38,668 nucleotides of DNA, taken from assembly GCA_043805355.1 (NCBI GenBank), contig JAZDIB010000016.1:1-38668 (forward strand), in the 5' to 3' direction. Under the pieces are notes generated by a model. It had not been told where the DNA came from. It ran no database searches and saw nothing but the letters and a program-made list of their open reading frames with translations. Source of the stretch: JAHJRN01 sp043805355. GTDB taxonomy: Bacteria; Patescibacteriota; Patescibacteriia; 2-12-FULL-60-25. The translations under genes were made by a program, and so were the position numbers. Shown here in pieces: positions 6,806 through 15,246 of the stretch. The stretch's first letter is position 1, and every line of letters begins with the position of its first letter.

Positions 6806-7555
6806 TCAGAGTCCACGGAAATGCTCCATGTTCCGCATGTCGTTCTCGAGCGTCCCGTCTTTCTTCGGCACCTCGAAGATCAGCGAAATCTCCCGGTCGT
6901 TCGAGATCCGTTCGAGCATGCGTTTGACGGCCGCGACGTCGTACGTCGACGTCCAGAGGTCATCATGTTCATCCATCGGATTCGACGCGTCCCCTCCGGA
7001 AATATGGAAATATGACGGTTGAAGCGACCGGAGCCCCTCCTCGAGGAACTCCTGCCACGGCCTCCCCTGGTGCGTCGCGGCCTTCACCGCCTTCTCGATG
7101 TCGAAACAGACGGGCTTCCTGGTCCGGATGGTCGCAAGGTCGTCGAGTCTCTGGCCGAACATGGGGTTCCCGTACAGGTCGAGGCCGGCCATGTTCTCGA
7201 TGAGCATGCGCGGGTCATCGATCTTCGCGAGGTTCTCGAAGAAGGAATCGACCGTATGTGCGAGGCCGGGATGTACGATGATGGAGGTGGCGCGGACAAG
7301 GTCTGCCAGATGCAGCGTCTCGCGCCAGATGACGAGCTGTTCCTCGCCCATGATGAACTCATGGAACCCGCGGTCGGTCGGGGCATGGACCGTCATCGGG
7401 ATGTCACGCAACGGTTCGAGGGCCAACTCGTCGACCGGGACATCCGGGTGATGGGCGAGTTCGATGACATCGAACCGCTTCGCGTCGAAGAGCCGCCGCG
7501 CCTCCGTAAACCACGACGCGTTGTCCGAACGCAGCTTCAGTCCGTATCGGATCAT
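6806..7555 (-). CDS. TIM-barrel sugar phosphate isomerase/epimerase-like protein
   Basis: A 249-residue protein of the xylose-isomerase-like TIM-barrel superfamily (PF01261, AP endonuclease 2 type). Metal-ligand-like positions fall in TVHAPTD (strand 3 region), IIVHPG, MLIENMAG, VCFDIEKA and SYFHISGGD, the expected His/Glu/Asp/His order at strand ends. The reaction is unknown; relatives isomerise or epimerise sugars, or cleave sugar or nucleotide substrates. ATG 7555 overlaps the formyltransferase stop as ATGA, so it is translationally coupled to that gene in the nonulosonate operon. It could act on an intermediate of the pathway, perhaps in place of a missing hydrolase or epimerase step. An 82-base gap separates it from the dehydrogenase gene downstream. 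Confidence 0.7.
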   Translation of the reverse strand: MIRYGLKLRSDNASWFTEARRLFDAKRFDVIELAHHPDVPVDELALEPLRDIPMTVHAPTDRGFHEFIMGEEQLVIWRETLHLADLVRATSIIVHPGLAHTVDSFFENLAKIDDPRMLIENMAGLDLYGNPMFGQRLDDLATIRTRKPVCFDIEKAVKAATHQGRPWQEFLEEGLRSLQPSYFHISGGDASNPMDEHDDLWTSTYDVAAVKRMLERISNDREISLIFEVPKKDGTLENDMRNMEHFRGL

Positions 7556-8064
7556 GTCCGTTCGATGATCTTCAGCGCTTCGACAAGACTCCTTGAATAC
7601 AAGGGATAGAGTTCTTTGTAGACGCCGATGACCGTGTCGTTCTCGCGTTCCTTGAACAGTTCGACGATCGTCTCCCCCCGATCGACGAACTCCGTCATCC
7701 AATGGACGGCAACGGAGATGCGCTTTTCCCCATCAGCCAAGACGCGGCTGATGGGATCCGCGCCCTTGTACTTGTACAGGCAGGGATGGACATTGATCGC
7801 CTTGTAGCGGTTCAGGAGACGTGCCTTGATGATTTGGCGGCCGTGGCAGCAGACGAAGAGGTCGGCGCCGAGACCGTCCAGGTAATCCACGAATTCGTCG
7901 AGATTCACGTTCTTCGGTTTCTGGACGTTCAGCCCATGGGCCAACGCGACGGACTCGACCGGATCGTCCACCGGGACCACGCAGACGACCTTGTGGCCGA
8001 GGGCCATCAGGGTCAGGAGACCGACGACGCCCGACTGACGCCCGCCGTAATAGACGATGTTCAT
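7552..8064 (-). CDS. Small formyltransferase (10-formyl-THF dependent), likely amino-sugar N-formyltransferase
   Basis: A 170-residue protein with the formyltransferase catalytic core (PF00551). The catalytic triad is intact: Asn91 and His93 in NVHP, and Asp128 in VDRGETI. The substrate loop reads YKYKGADP where Met-tRNA formyltransferases have YRGxxP. It lacks the extra C-terminal domain of Fmt and is shorter than sugar formyltransferases such as VioF or WlaRD (about 240 residues and more). It lies between pseI and a TIM-barrel gene with ATGA overlaps on both sides. Because PseH acetyltransferase is absent from the cluster, this enzyme probably acylates the 4-amino sugar made by PseC with formate, giving a 7-N-formyl nonulosonate. 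That substrate is inferred. Confidence 0.8.
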   Translation of the reverse strand: MNIVYYGGRQSGVVGLLTLMALGHKVVCVVPVDDPVESVALAHGLNVQKPKNVNLDEFVDYLDGLGADLFVCCHGRQIIKARLLNRYKAINVHPCLYKYKGADPISRVLADGEKRISVAVHWMTEFVDRGETIVELFKERENDTVIGVYKELYPLYSRSLVEALKIIERT

Positions 8065-9122
8065 ATGATCAGTTCCCAGGATAAGGGGGTCCCGCGTTCG
8101 ATGTTCCGTCGGGCCCGCTTCCCGAGCACGTCCGGCAGTTCCTTCGGCGGGAGTCCGTACCCCGGGCGGATGCACCGGACGTTCTCCCGACTGAATGCTT
8201 CGCCTTCCGCGATGTCCGAAACGACGAACAGCGAACGACGGAACACGAGGTTCTCGGCTTCCTTCGGTCCGGCCGAATACGTCGGGACGCCGATCGCGGC
8301 CTCCGTCTCCCGGATTGCCCTGACCAACCCCTTCATCTCTTCCGGTTCCAACGAAAAGGCCGCGTCCGGTCCGCCGTCGCTCCGTCGGAGCGTGAAATGC
8401 TTTTCGACGATCGAAGCCCCCAACGCCACGGCCGCGACCGCCGTCGTCGTCCCCAACGTATGGTCGGACAACCCGACGACGGCGCCAAGCTGCCGTTCCA
8501 GGTCGGGAATCGTTGCTAGGTTCATCTGGCTCGGCTCTGCCGGATACGAACTCACGCAATGCAGGACCGCGACACCAGATACGCCCGCGTCCCGCAGGAC
8601 GTCCAACGCCGCGCGGACGTCGTCGAGAGGGGTCAGGCCGCGGGACATGATGACCGGCTTTCCGGTCGAACCGATGCGCTTCAGGAGTTCCAGATCCCCC
8701 GATTCGAACGACGCGACCTTGTACAGCGGGACCTCCAGCGTCTCCAGGAAATCGACCGCCGTCTCGTCGAACGGGGTCGAAAAGACCGTCAGCCCCTTCT
8801 GTTCCCCATAGGCCTTCATCTCCGCCTGCCATTCCCACGGCGTGAAGGCCGACTGATAGAGGCGATACAGCGTCTGACCTTTCCACGCGTCATTCACGCG
8901 GACCTGGAAATACTCGTTCTCGCAGTCGATCGTCAGCGTGTCGGGAGTGTACGTCTGCAGTTTCACGGCATCGACGCCGGCCTCCGCGGCGGCATCGATC
9001 AGACGGAAGGCTTTCTCCTTTTCCTGCTGGTGGTTGCCGGAAATCTCCGCGATGATGAACGTCGGAAATCCTTTTCCTATCCTTCGTTCGCCCTTCGGCG
9101 TCTGAAAACGGATGTCTTGCAT
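8061..9122 (-). CDS. pseI: Pseudaminic acid synthase (NeuB family)
   Basis: A 353-residue enzyme condensing phosphoenolpyruvate with a 6-deoxy-2,4-diamido hexose to give pseudaminic acid or a close relative. PseI-type signatures: FIIAEISGNHQQ (22-33), KLQTYTPDTLTIDC, FTPWEW, FSTPFDETAVDFLE, YKVASFE and SDHTLG, with HFTLRR in the barrel. A C-terminal antifreeze-like SAF domain begins near FRRSLFVV and includes RCIRPGYGLPP and GTPLSW. The TYTPDTLTIDC and FTPWEW segments favour PseI over NeuB or LegI. Length is normal. Its stop overlaps the formyltransferase start as ATGA, and it follows the amidotransferase gene by ten bases. Confidence 0.93.
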   Translation of the reverse strand: MQDIRFQTPKGERRIGKGFPTFIIAEISGNHQQEKEKAFRLIDAAAEAGVDAVKLQTYTPDTLTIDCENEYFQVRVNDAWKGQTLYRLYQSAFTPWEWQAEMKAYGEQKGLTVFSTPFDETAVDFLETLEVPLYKVASFESGDLELLKRIGSTGKPVIMSRGLTPLDDVRAALDVLRDAGVSGVAVLHCVSSYPAEPSQMNLATIPDLERQLGAVVGLSDHTLGTTTAVAAVALGASIVEKHFTLRRSDGGPDAAFSLEPEEMKGLVRAIRETEAAIGVPTYSAGPKEAENLVFRRSLFVVSDIAEGEAFSRENVRCIRPGYGLPPKELPDVLGKRARRNIERGTPLSWELII

Positions 9123-9132
9123 GTCGATATCG

Positions 9133-10284
9133 TCAACCGTACTCCTGGTGACGTTTCATCAGGTTCCCGTCGGCATCGCGCGTCAATCCGCCCGAAGCAT
9201 CCGTCAGGAACAGGGACTTGTCCGTGAACGCATCCACGACGCGATCGAATTCGGATTGCGTCACCTTGAAGAACTCCAGGAATTCCTTGACGCCCTTCTT
9301 CGGGTATTTACCGTCATATTCCTTCACGATCCCCACGGCCTCCTCCCGGGCCATACGGCCGTTGCGGATATCCGTGCATGCGTGGTCCGTCGCCCGTCCG
9401 AACCCGAATTTGACGAACTTCATGTAGTCATGGACCGCCACCATGTTGTCGTCGAGGTTCTCGAAGTTGGTGTAGGTCCCTTCGACCACGCCGTCCTCCT
9501 TCACGGAGAAACCGAACTGGGTCCGCATGAGCTCGGTCTGCGGACGCGCGTCCCACTTGAAGAAGTAGCCGAGGAACGCGCCCGTGATGCCGGCCGCCGC
9601 AAGCTCCTCTTCCGTCGGGTAGAGATACGACACGAGGTCGGACCGCTGGATCCCTTCGACCCCGATCATGTCCTCCAGACGCTGCCCGAGCAGTCCGCCG
9701 AACTCCTCGAGCCAGCGCCGATCCAGGATATTCTTCATGCGTGCGGCCTTCGGTCCCCCGTATTCGAGCTGGGAGTTCTCCCCCCAGATGATGAGCGGGA
9801 TGCCGAGCTTGACCGCCAGGCGCACCGGGAGCGTGAAGATGCCGAGATGGTTCGGCCATTCGTGGTCCCCCACGCGGCGGAACCCTTCCAGGCACATCTT
9901 CTTGTACACGACCGGATTCTTCTCGAAGAGCATGAGGTCGCATCCGAACGCGGATTTGATGTTGTCCAGGTTCTTTCGCCCGAGCGGTGTCCGATTCGTC
10001 GTCTCGAAGCTCACCAGCAAGGGGTTCATGCCGTACAGCTTCTTCACGACGTAGACTTGATATGTGCTGTCCTTGCCGCCGCTCACCGGGACGATGCAGT
10101 CGTACCTCGTCCCGCTCGTGTCACGGTGCTTCTCCAGGAGCTCCTCGAATTCCTTCTTGCGCGCGTCCCAATCGATCGTCTTCTTCAGTTCCGCGGAACG
10201 GCATGCGTCGCAGACGCCCTCCTCGTCGAAGAAGAGGTCGGGCTTCGTGTTCGGCATCACGCATTTCCGGCAGTACTGGAACAT
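9133..10284 (-). CDS. wbpG: N-acetyl sugar amidotransferase (WbpG/PseA family)
   Basis: A 383-residue PP-loop enzyme of the TIGR03573 type. It converts an N-acyl group on a sugar into an amidine using ammonia supplied by a HisH/HisF pair. An N-terminal zinc knuckle is visible (Cys5, Cys8, Cys25, Cys28), and the ATP pyrophosphatase loop SGGKDS lies at 68-73. Downstream family blocks include IIWGENSQLEYGG and WDARPQTE. PseA in Campylobacter performs this role on pseudaminic acid. Here hisH and hisF paralogues are encoded two and three genes upstream in the same operon, so the full ammonia-channelling system is present. The likely product is an acetamidino (or, with a formyl substrate, formimidoyl) nonulosonate. 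A weak GAAGG precedes the ATG. Confidence 0.9.
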   Translation of the reverse strand: MFQYCRKCVMPNTKPDLFFDEEGVCDACRSAELKKTIDWDARKKEFEELLEKHRDTSGTRYDCIVPVSGGKDSTYQVYVVKKLYGMNPLLVSFETTNRTPLGRKNLDNIKSAFGCDLMLFEKNPVVYKKMCLEGFRRVGDHEWPNHLGIFTLPVRLAVKLGIPLIIWGENSQLEYGGPKAARMKNILDRRWLEEFGGLLGQRLEDMIGVEGIQRSDLVSYLYPTEEELAAAGITGAFLGYFFKWDARPQTELMRTQFGFSVKEDGVVEGTYTNFENLDDNMVAVHDYMKFVKFGFGRATDHACTDIRNGRMAREEAVGIVKEYDGKYPKKGVKEFLEFFKVTQSEFDRVVDAFTDKSLFLTDASGGLTRDADGNLMKRHQEYG

Positions 10285-10288
10285 AACA

Positions 10289-10936
10289 TCACGCCTTCTC
10301 GAGGAGGAACATCTGGGTCACATTCTCGCTCCCGAGCATCGGATACTTCCGTTCCATGACGAGCTTCATGCCGGGGAATCGCTCAAGGTATGCCGCGGCG
10401 AAATCACGTTTCCAGAGCAGGTCCGTCCGTCCGTGGTACGGGATGTTCGTGAGCGTCGGGGCGAAATATTCGAACCCCCAGACGTATCGCCCGGAGACCC
10501 GCACGATCTCATCCATCGCCTTCGGCAGATTTTCCGGAGCGATATGGATGAGCACGCCCGAGGTGTAGGAAAGGTCGAACCACCCGTCCTTGAACGGAAG
10601 GTCGAGGACGTTCCCCTTGATGATGCTCACGTCTGGATGGATGCGCTTCGCCTCGCGGATGGCGTGGTCGTTGACGTCGATGCCGAGGAGGTCCGTGAAC
10701 CCCATGCGCCGGAGCATCTCCAGCTGCAGCCCGATATTCGCGCCGACCTCCAAGACGCGGATTCCCCGATCCAACGCGCCGAGGAATTCCTCGTTCATCT
10801 CCTTGCGCGGGACGCCATAATCCTTCGCGTGCAGCTCCTCGAGGCCATCCACGGATTGCGGGTTGCGGTCCGTGTATGCGGATCCGAACTCGTTCCCCCA
10901 CGTCTCGCCTTGTGTCGTCGACATCGTCTGCGTCAT
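10289..10936 (-). CDS. Pseudaminic-acid-biosynthesis-associated methylase
   Basis: A 215-residue class I SAM-dependent methyltransferase. The SAM motif is VLEVGANIG (about 61-69), followed by LLGIDVND and the post-I segment VLDLPFKDGWFDLSYTSGVLIHI. The N-terminus with WGNEFGSAYTDRN fits TIGR03587, methylases found only beside pseudaminic acid genes. The position of methylation on the sugar is not known to me. It lies between hisF and the amidotransferase gene, 4 bases from the latter. Initiation may be at ATG 10936 or ATG 10924. Confidence 0.85.
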   Translation of the reverse strand: MTQTMSTTQGETWGNEFGSAYTDRNPQSVDGLEELHAKDYGVPRKEMNEEFLGALDRGIRVLEVGANIGLQLEMLRRMGFTDLLGIDVNDHAIREAKRIHPDVSIIKGNVLDLPFKDGWFDLSYTSGVLIHIAPENLPKAMDEIVRVSGRYVWGFEYFAPTLTNIPYHGRTDLLWKRDFAAAYLERFPGMKLVMERKYPMLGSENVTQMFLLEKA

Positions 10937-10986
10937 ACGAAAAAATATCGAGGAATGATGCGCTGCTGGATGCTAGTAAACCAGCA

Positions 10987-11736
10987 TCAAATGCGCGTGT
11001 CAATGCCGTTGGCGCGCAAAAAATCCTTCACGTTCGCGGGCGTGACCTGCGTGTATTGAAAGATGCTCGCCGCAGCGACCGCAGATGCCCCGCCCTCCCT
11101 GACGGCCTGGACGAAGTGGTCGAGCGAGCCCGCTCCGCCGCACGCGATGACCGGGATATGGACCGCGGACGTGACGCGACTGACGAGCTCGATATCGTAT
11201 CCCTCCATCGTGCCGTCGCGGTCGATGGACGTGAGGAGGATCTCCCCTGCCCCGCGACGTTCCGCCTCCGCGGCCCACGCGTCCGGCGTCCGGCCGGTCG
11301 CCGTCCGACCGGAATCGCCGAAGACCTCGTACCCGTCGCCGACCTTCCGCGCATCGATGGACACGACGACGCACTGGCATCCATACCTCGAGGACGCTTC
11401 GTCGATGAGCTCGGGACGGGCAAGCGCGGCGGAATCGACGATGACCTTGTCCGCACCCGCGTTGAGGGCCGTTTGCACGTCGACGAGCGTCCTGATGCCC
11501 CCGCCGATAGCGAGGGGCATGAAGCACTCCTTCGCTGCGTCCCGAAGGAGCTCCGTCTTCAATCCGCTCACTGAGGCGTCCAAGTCCAGGAATGCCATCT
11601 CATCCACGTCGCGGCCGTTGAACACGCGGACCGCGGCGATGATGTTGCCGATGTTGCGGTGCTCCGCGAACCGGACGCTCTTCACGAGGCGCAGGTCCTT
11701 GACGGTCAGGCACGGGATGACCCTGGTCTTCAGCAT
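10987..11736 (-). CDS. hisF: HisF paralogue for sugar amidation (WbpI/HisF2 type)
   Basis: A 249-residue (beta-alpha)8 barrel of the imidazole glycerol phosphate synthase cyclase family. In true HisF two Asp residues are catalytic. Here the first is lost: the start reads VIPCLTVKD with Thr11, while the second is kept (Asp128 in VSIDARK). This matches the WbpI/HisF2 subgroup that serves amidotransferases such as WbpG rather than histidine synthesis. It would channel ammonia from the adjacent HisH to the WbpG-type enzyme encoded two genes further on. Its ATG lies seven bases after the hisH stop. A small hairpin (10969-10988) overlaps its 3' end but has no adjacent T-run. Confidence 0.9.
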   Translation of the reverse strand: MLKTRVIPCLTVKDLRLVKSVRFAEHRNIGNIIAAVRVFNGRDVDEMAFLDLDASVSGLKTELLRDAAKECFMPLAIGGGIRTLVDVQTALNAGADKVIVDSAALARPELIDEASSRYGCQCVVVSIDARKVGDGYEVFGDSGRTATGRTPDAWAAEAERRGAGEILLTSIDRDGTMEGYDIELVSRVTSAVHIPVIACGGAGSLDHFVQAVREGGASAVAAASIFQYTQVTPANVKDFLRANGIDTRI

Positions 11737-11743
11737 ATCCGCA

Positions 11744-12361
11744 TCATGCGATCTCCAGGAAATTCTTGAGCAGCGCAAGCCCGCTCTTCTGGCTTTTTTC
11801 CGGATGGAACTGCACACCCATGACGTTCCCGTGACGGACCGCGGCCGTGAACCGTTCGCCGTAGTCGCACGTCGCGATGACATCGGAATCTTCCGTCCCG
11901 TCGAAGAAAAAGCTGTGCACAAAATAGAAGATGGGCGATGCAATCCCGTCGAAAAGCGCTTCGCCAGGTTTCGGTTCGACATCGTCCCATCCGACATGCG
12001 GGACGCGGAACCGCTTCTCGTCGACGCGGAACCGACGGACGCGGCCGTGAATCCATCCGAGCCCCTCGTTCTCGCCTCCCTCCTCCCCCATATCGGCGAG
12101 GAGCTGCATCCCGAGGCAGATGCCGAGGAACGGTTTTCGCTTCTCGATTGCCTCGTGCGTGAGGACGTCAACGAGGCCGTGCGCACGGAGGTTCCGCATG
12201 CCGTCGCCGAACGCGCCGACGCCCGGAAGCACGATGTGTGTCGCGTCCTCGAAGGCCTCGGCGCGCGCCGTAATCGTCGCGTCCGCGCCCAACGAAAGGA
12301 ACGCGTTCCGCACGGACGCGACGTTCCCCATGCCGTAATCCACGATTGCGACCTTGGCCAT
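11744..12361 (-). CDS. hisH: HisH paralogue, glutamine amidotransferase subunit (WbpH type)
   Basis: A 205-residue class I glutaminase with a complete triad: Cys82 in GICLGMQ, His186 and Glu188 in QFHPEKS. The oxyanion-strand motif LPGVGAFGDGM (45-55) and PHVGWD are typical of HisH. It releases ammonia from glutamine for its HisF partner, encoded seven bases downstream. No other histidine genes are present, and the neighbours are pseudaminic-acid genes, so it serves sugar amidation. ATG 12361 (MAKVAIVDYGMGN) is the family start, two bases after the stop of the cytidylyltransferase gene. Confidence 0.9.
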   Translation of the reverse strand: MAKVAIVDYGMGNVASVRNAFLSLGADATITARAEAFEDATHIVLPGVGAFGDGMRNLRAHGLVDVLTHEAIEKRKPFLGICLGMQLLADMGEEGGENEGLGWIHGRVRRFRVDEKRFRVPHVGWDDVEPKPGEALFDGIASPIFYFVHSFFFDGTEDSDVIATCDYGERFTAAVRHGNVMGVQFHPEKSQKSGLALLKNFLEIA

Positions 12362-12363
12362 GT

Positions 12364-13110
12364 TCAGGAAGGCTTCACCGGCTTCTGCTCGCATGACGCG
12401 TTCAGGGACGCGACCTCCGGATGCTTGTCGAGAAAGGCGAGGGCCTGCACCGTATCGATGATCGATCCCGGCCTGTAGAGCTCCACATAGATCCGTTCGA
12501 TGAGGGCGAAGTCCTCGGGGTAATCCACGGTCAGCCGATGCCCACGCGAGAGATCCGGCGGAACGGGGACGGCCTGACCGATCCTGAACGCCCCCTTCCT
12601 GTTCTCCCAGATGTACGGCGTCGCATGTTCCTTCTCATACGGCTCCGTCGCTTCAGCCGCAGCCGTCTCGAGCGGGGCGAATCCGAAAACTTCCACATCG
12701 AGGCCGCGCGGGAACGACCGATGGCCAGGGATGATGTTGCTCACGTAATCCACGGACTGCGTCTCGAACGCCCCGATGAACAGGTCGATGACGGTCGGAT
12801 CGATGAGCGGGCAATCCGACGTCACGCGGACGACCGTGTCCGCGCCCGCTTCCTTCGCCGCTCCGTGGTACCGCTCCAGGACGTCGTCGGACGAACCACG
12901 GAAACACTCGATGCCATTCTCCACGCAGAACGCCTCGACCGCATCGTCCTCCGGATTCGTGGTGGTCGCGACGATGACGCGGTCGACCTTCGTCGCCTTG
13001 CGGCACCGCACGACGACATGCCAGAGCATGGGCTTGCCAGCGAGCATCTTCAGGATCTTGCCGGGCAATCGCGTGGACCCCATCCGCGCTTGGATGATGC
13101 ATGCGGTCAT
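12364..13110 (-). CDS. spsF: SpsF-family cytidylyltransferase, likely CMP-pseudaminate synthetase
   Basis: A 248-residue nucleotidyltransferase of COG1861/SpsF type with IIQARMGSTRLPGK (5-18) as the CTP-binding loop, VRVTSDCPLIDP as the metal site and LTVDYPEDFALI near the C-terminus. SpsF occurs beside PseI-type SpsE in Bacillus spore-coat operons and is taken there as the CMP-activating enzyme, equivalent to PseF. Position between pseC and hisH (two-base gaps on both sides) supports activation of the PseI product to a CMP-sugar. A second copy of the family lies at 25187-25945. Confidence 0.83.
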   Translation of the reverse strand: MTACIIQARMGSTRLPGKILKMLAGKPMLWHVVVRCRKATKVDRVIVATTTNPEDDAVEAFCVENGIECFRGSSDDVLERYHGAAKEAGADTVVRVTSDCPLIDPTVIDLFIGAFETQSVDYVSNIIPGHRSFPRGLDVEVFGFAPLETAAAEATEPYEKEHATPYIWENRKGAFRIGQAVPVPPDLSRGHRLTVDYPEDFALIERIYVELYRPGSIIDTVQALAFLDKHPEVASLNASCEQKPVKPS

Positions 13111-13112
13111 AG

Positions 13113-14240
13113 TCAAGCCAGGATGCCCCGGAGCGTCGAGATGACGGTCTGCTGGTCCTCCTCGCTCAACGTCGGGAAGATCGGAAGCGAGATCTCCGCC
13201 TCGGAAAACGCCTCGGCCTTCGGACAGGCGCCGACGGCATCTCCACGTCCCGCGTAGTACGGAAGCCGATGCACGGGGATGTAGTGGACCTGCACGCCGA
13301 TGCCCGCGTCGCGAAGTTTCGCGAACGCTTCGGCCCGGCGGCCGGCCCATGCGCCCCGGAGGCGGATCGGATAGATATGCCATCCGCAGCGGACGTCCTC
13401 GAGCTCCTGCGGGAGCTCGATTGACGGATGATCCGCGAACGCCTCGCGATACCGGGCGGCGATGGCGCGACGTGCCTCGATGAATCGCTCGAGCTTCTTC
13501 AGCTGCGAGGTCCCGAGTGCACATTGGAAGTCAGTGAGCCGCCCGTTCACGCCGAGCGCCTGCATCTCGTAATACCACGCGCCGGGCGAGGGGGTCCCCA
13601 GATGTTCCTTTGTGATGCCGTGGTTGCGGAACAGCCTCAAGCGTTCGGCATGTCCGGGGTCGTCCGTCGTGACGGCTCCGCCCTCCCCTGTCGTGATCGG
13701 CTTCACCGGATGGAAACTGAAGGCCGTCAGGTCCGCGATGGAACCGACCTTCCTCCCGTGGATCGCGGCACCGAGCGCATGGCACCCATCCTCGATGACG
13801 ATGAGCCCGTGGGCCTTCGCGATCTCCATGATGCGCAACATGTCCGCAGGATGTCCGGCATAGTCCACCGGGACGATGGCCTTCGTACGCGGCGTGATGG
13901 CAGCCTCGATCAGGTCCGGATCGATATTGCTGGTGCGCGGATCGACATCCACGAACACGGGCGTCGCCCCGAACCAGACGCCGGCATTGGACGTGGCCGC
14001 GAACGTGATGGGCGTGGTGATGAACTCGTCGCCATCCTTCAATCCCGCGACGAAGAACGACGCCATGAGAGCTACCATGCCGTTCGAGAAAGCGACGGCA
14101 TGCTTCGCGCCGACGGCATCCGCCAAGGCGCGCTCGAACGATTCGACCGCCGGCCCCTGCGTCAGCCAGTCGGATTTCAAGACACGGACGACCGCTTCCA
14201 CGTCATCGTCCTCGATAGTCTGCCGACCGTACGGGATCAT
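13113..14240 (-). CDS. pseC: UDP-4-amino-4,6-dideoxy-N-acetyl-L-altrosamine transaminase
   Basis: A 375-residue PLP aminotransferase of the DegT/DnrJ/EryC1 family. The start IPYGRQTIEDDDVEAV and SDWLTQGP are the classic PseC signature; Lys180 in FHPVKPITTGEGG is the PLP-binding lysine, and VIEDGCHALGA holds the PLP-contacting Asp. It aminates C4 of the 4-keto product of PseB, using glutamate. ATG 14240 overlaps the pseB stop as ATGA, giving the usual pseB-pseC order and coupling. Length matches the family. Confidence 0.93.
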   Translation of the reverse strand: MIPYGRQTIEDDDVEAVVRVLKSDWLTQGPAVESFERALADAVGAKHAVAFSNGMVALMASFFVAGLKDGDEFITTPITFAATSNAGVWFGATPVFVDVDPRTSNIDPDLIEAAITPRTKAIVPVDYAGHPADMLRIMEIAKAHGLIVIEDGCHALGAAIHGRKVGSIADLTAFSFHPVKPITTGEGGAVTTDDPGHAERLRLFRNHGITKEHLGTPSPGAWYYEMQALGVNGRLTDFQCALGTSQLKKLERFIEARRAIAARYREAFADHPSIELPQELEDVRCGWHIYPIRLRGAWAGRRAEAFAKLRDAGIGVQVHYIPVHRLPYYAGRGDAVGACPKAEAFSEAEISLPIFPTLSEEDQQTVISTLRGILA

Positions 14241-15226
14241 AGCGAGGCGAGAAGGTCCTTCAGGCCCTGTTCGTCCAGCCATTGCGGATTCGCCTCGCTG
14301 CCGTATGACGCCCCCTCGGGGAACCCCTTACCTTCCGCATATCGCGGCGCCAGCCCCTCATCGAAGACAAACTCGGGAAGTATGACGAAGTGCCCGTCGA
14401 ATTCCTTCGCTCGGCGGGCCTCCTCCGGCGTGACGAGGACCTCATGGAGCTTCTCGCCAGGACGGATGCCGATGACCTTCATCGCGCATTCCGGCGCCAA
14501 TGTGTGCAGGAGATCCTTCACGCGCATGCTCGGGATCTTCGGGATGAAGATTTCCCCGCCATGCATCGACTCGAGCGCGCGCATCACGAGCGCGACACCT
14601 TGGTCGAGCGTGATCCAGAAGCGCGTCATCTCCTCGTGCGTCAGTGTGACGACGCCGGTCTTCCGCTGTTCCTCGACGAGTTTCAGCAGGCTCCCCCGGC
14701 TGCCGAGGACGTTTCCGTACCGGACCGCGGACAGCTTCGTGCGTCCGCTCGAATACGAATTTCCGCTCACGATGAGCTTTTCCGCGCAGAGCTTGGTCGC
14801 GCCGTACAGGTTCGCGGGGTTGGCCGCCTTGTCCGTGGAGATGAGGAGGACCTTCTGCACCCCTCGATCGATGGCTGCTTCGATGACGTTTTTGGTCCCG
14901 ATGATGTTCGTCTGGATGGCCTCGAACGGGTTATATTCGAGCAACGGTACCTGCTTGAGCGCCGCGGCATGCACGACGAAATCCACGCCTTCGAACGCCC
15001 TCGAGAGACGGGAGGCGTCCCGGACGTCGCCGAGGAAGAACCTCAAGCGCCCGAGATGCTCCGCGAACGTGGATTGCATCTGCGACTGCTTCAGCTCGTC
15101 GCGGCTGAAGACGATGATGCGGCTCGCCGTCGTCTGCTCCAGGAGCGTGCGGACGAAACGCTGGCCGAAGGAGCCGGTTCCGCCGGTCACGAGGATGCTT
15201 TTTCCGTCCAGGAATTCGTAGGTCAT
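14237..15226 (-). CDS. pseB: UDP-N-acetylglucosamine 4,6-dehydratase (inverting)
   Basis: A 329-residue soluble SDR that removes water from UDP-GlcNAc and inverts C5, the first step of pseudaminic acid synthesis. Key residues match FlaA1/PseB numbering: GGTGSFG (15-21), AAALKQVP (87-94), Thr131-Asp132-Lys133 in STDKAANP, Tyr141 and Lys145 in YGATK. The length of about 330 and absence of membrane helices separate it from the large WbpM/CapD dehydratases. It is preceded by its own extended -10 promoter and heads the downstream module of the operon. Confidence 0.94.
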   Translation of the reverse strand: MTYEFLDGKSILVTGGTGSFGQRFVRTLLEQTTASRIIVFSRDELKQSQMQSTFAEHLGRLRFFLGDVRDASRLSRAFEGVDFVVHAAALKQVPLLEYNPFEAIQTNIIGTKNVIEAAIDRGVQKVLLISTDKAANPANLYGATKLCAEKLIVSGNSYSSGRTKLSAVRYGNVLGSRGSLLKLVEEQRKTGVVTLTHEEMTRFWITLDQGVALVMRALESMHGGEIFIPKIPSMRVKDLLHTLAPECAMKVIGIRPGEKLHEVLVTPEEARRAKEFDGHFVILPEFVFDEGLAPRYAEGKGFPEGASYGSEANPQWLDEQGLKDLLASL

Positions 15227-15246
15227 ACGGGGATGATGTGGCGTCC

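Noticed and set aside
10969..10988. Hairpin GATGCT-8-AGCATC at the end of hisF as a terminator
   Set aside because: The stem is only six base pairs and the nearest T-run is about 20 bases further on; the operon evidently continues.
10987..12361. Reading hisF and hisH as histidine biosynthesis genes
   Set aside because: HisF lacks the first catalytic Asp, no other his genes are present, and a WbpG-type amidotransferase is in the same operon.
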